Shown here: one piece after another, positions 5,884 to 6,737 of the stretch
Position numbering within the stretch: the first letter of the stretch is position 1
How the letters are laid out: each line of letters opens with the position of its first letter
Assembly: GCA_002710765.1 (NCBI GenBank)
Contig: PALK01000035.1
Span: 8,026-14,762, forward strand
From: Rickettsiales bacterium
GTDB taxonomy: Bacteria; Pseudomonadota; Alphaproteobacteria; Methylaequorales; Methylaequoraceae
Direction of reading: 5' to 3'
Length of the DNA stretch: 6,737 nucleotides
Notes under the pieces: generated by a model
What the model was told of the DNA's origin: nothing
The model's database searches: none
What the model saw: the letters and a program-made list of their open reading frames with translations, nothing else
Translations under genes and position numbers: made by a program

Positions 5884-5970
5884 GCGCTCGTGCTGAAATT
5901 GGTAAACAGACTGGACTTAAAATCCAGCGGGATTCGTCCCTTGTCGGTTCAAGTCCGACCGAGCGCACCA
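5884..5970 (+). tRNA. trnL: tRNA-Leu (anticodon UAA)
   Basis: A complete 87-base class II tRNA. The acceptor arms GCGCTCG and CGAGCGC pair at all seven positions, followed by A as discriminator and an encoded CCA. The anticodon stem CTGGA/TCCAG encloses the loop CTTAAAA, giving anticodon TAA, which reads UUA and, by wobble, UUG. UUA is the dominant Leu codon in this AT-rich genome. The long variable arm, GGGA-TTCG-TCCC, is diagnostic for Leu/Ser/Tyr. The T arm GTCGG-TTCAAGT-CCGAC is perfect. The gene is intact with no sign of insertion. The DsbA-like gene starts 12 bases after the CCA, so they are probably transcribed together. Confidence 0.97.
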
Positions 5971-5982
5971 ACTAAAGATACT

Positions 5983-6693
5983 ATGAATTTAAAATTTTTT
6001 ATTCCATTTATGTTGTTTTTTATTTGTTCTGAAAGCATGAGCGAAAATAAAATTAATGAAAAAGTTATTGAAGATTATATTTTAAATAATCCTGAAATAA
6101 TTATTAAATCATTGAGAGCATATGAGGAAATGACAGAGAAAAAAAATCAGGAAGAATTAAAATTAATAATTAAACAGAATATAAAAAAATTAATAAAAAC
6201 TAATGCTTATGCATATACTGGTAAAGCTGATTCTGAACTGATTGTAGTTGAGTTTTTAGATTATAATTGTGGATACTGTAAAAAAGCACATAATGAACTT
6301 TTGAAACTTTTAAAAGAAGATTCAGAAATCAAAATAGTATACAGGAATTTGCCTATTTTATCTCAAAATTCAATGCAAATTGCAAAAATTTCTACTTCTA
6401 TTGGATTACTAAATAATCGAGATTTTAATAAGTTTCATGATTTTCTGCTTTCTTCCAGAAAACTACCTGATGATAAAAAAATAAGGGGATTCATTGAGGA
6501 AATTGGTTTAAGTTTTAATGAAATTTTAAAATCATCTAATTCTGAGGAGGTGCAAGAAATAATCAATAGAGATATTGAAATGGCTAATCTCTTGAACATT
6601 AAAGGAACCCCAGCATTTTTAATTGGTAACGAACTAGTTACAGGTTATGTCAGTAAAAATATACTTAAGTCATTAGTATATGATCAACAATAG
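5983..6693 (+). CDS. DsbA/ScsC-like periplasmic thiol-disulfide oxidoreductase
   Basis: A 236-residue thioredoxin-fold protein. Residues 1-20 (MNLKFFIPFMLFFICSESMS) are a signal peptide. Residues about 29-50, VIEDYILNNPEIIIKSLRAYEEM, match the N-terminal helical domain of ScsC/Com1-type DsbA proteins (IxxYLLxNPEVL pattern), which mediates oligomerisation in ScsC. The redox site is C96-G-Y-C99 in EFLDYNCGYCKKAH, and the cis-Pro loop is KGTPAFLIG (T209-P210). Helical residues between the two are the DsbA insertion. It is expected to oxidise or isomerise disulfides in exported proteins; oxidase versus isomerase cannot be told from sequence. I chose the ATG at 5983 because the longer frame from a GTG at 5890 runs through the tRNA. 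Cys15 lies in the signal sequence but is not in a good lipobox (FFIC). Only a weak AAAG serves as a ribosome site, 12 bases past the tRNA. Confidence 0.92.
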   Translation: MNLKFFIPFMLFFICSESMSENKINEKVIEDYILNNPEIIIKSLRAYEEMTEKKNQEELKLIIKQNIKKLIKTNAYAYTGKADSELIVVEFLDYNCGYCKKAHNELLKLLKEDSEIKIVYRNLPILSQNSMQIAKISTSIGLLNNRDFNKFHDFLLSSRKLPDDKKIRGFIEEIGLSFNEILKSSNSEEVQEIINRDIEMANLLNIKGTPAFLIGNELVTGYVSKNILKSLVYDQQ

Positions 6694-6737
6694 AGATTAT
6701 TTTTAGAATTTTTATCAGTTTTAAATTTAGCAGCAAA

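Noticed and set aside
5821..5970. Phage attachment site at tRNA-Leu
   Set aside because: The tRNA is intact, there is no duplicated tRNA 3' end in the window, and no integrase.
5890..5982. 31-codon N-terminal extension of the DsbA-like gene from a GTG
   Set aside because: It lies almost wholly within the tRNA-Leu gene, and the signal peptide starts at the ATG at 5983.

Overview
The window is very AT-rich, densely coding bacterial DNA. Low GC, short intergenic spaces, an encoded-CCA tRNA and almost no Shine-Dalgarno sites ahead of the genes fit a streamlined marine alphaproteobacterium of the SAR11/Pelagibacterales type. That placement is inference from style and gene content; there is no phylogenetic marker beyond a tRNA.

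Left part (1-1805, + strand): the 3' end of an M32 (Taq-type) metallocarboxypeptidase is followed 23 bases later by a BaiN/YhiN-family flavoprotein. Convergent to these (1807-3454, - strand) lie an HDAC-superfamily deacetylase carrying an N-terminal twin-arginine-like signal and, upstream of it, a secreted single-domain fasciclin (FAS1) protein with a GTG start. These two may be co-transcribed.

Middle (3455-3853): a gap with no ordinary gene holds a compact minus-strand transcription unit. It has an extended -10 promoter, a 13-base perfect Shine-Dalgarno/anti-SD match, a 24-codon ORF, a small hairpin over its stop codon and a strong intrinsic terminator. No other gene here has a comparable ribosome binding site, and this is the most unusual item in the window. 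It could be an independent micropeptide gene or a leader/attenuator for the FAS1 gene.

Right part (3854-6737, + strand): a membrane-anchored SGNH/GDSL-fold protein whose catalytic positions look degenerate; a 60-residue predicted two-helix membrane protein; a roughly 300-base spacer with a perfect 13-bp tandem duplication and a possible 19-residue hydrophobic minus-strand ORF; an intact tRNA-Leu(UAA); and, only 12 bases after the tRNA, an ScsC/DsbA-like periplasmic thiol oxidoreductase. Several products (FAS1, the Tat-like deacetylase, the SGNH protein, the DsbA-like protein) are predicted to act outside the cytoplasm. No mobile element, CRISPR array, rRNA gene or obvious multi-gene defence or biosynthetic system is visible.
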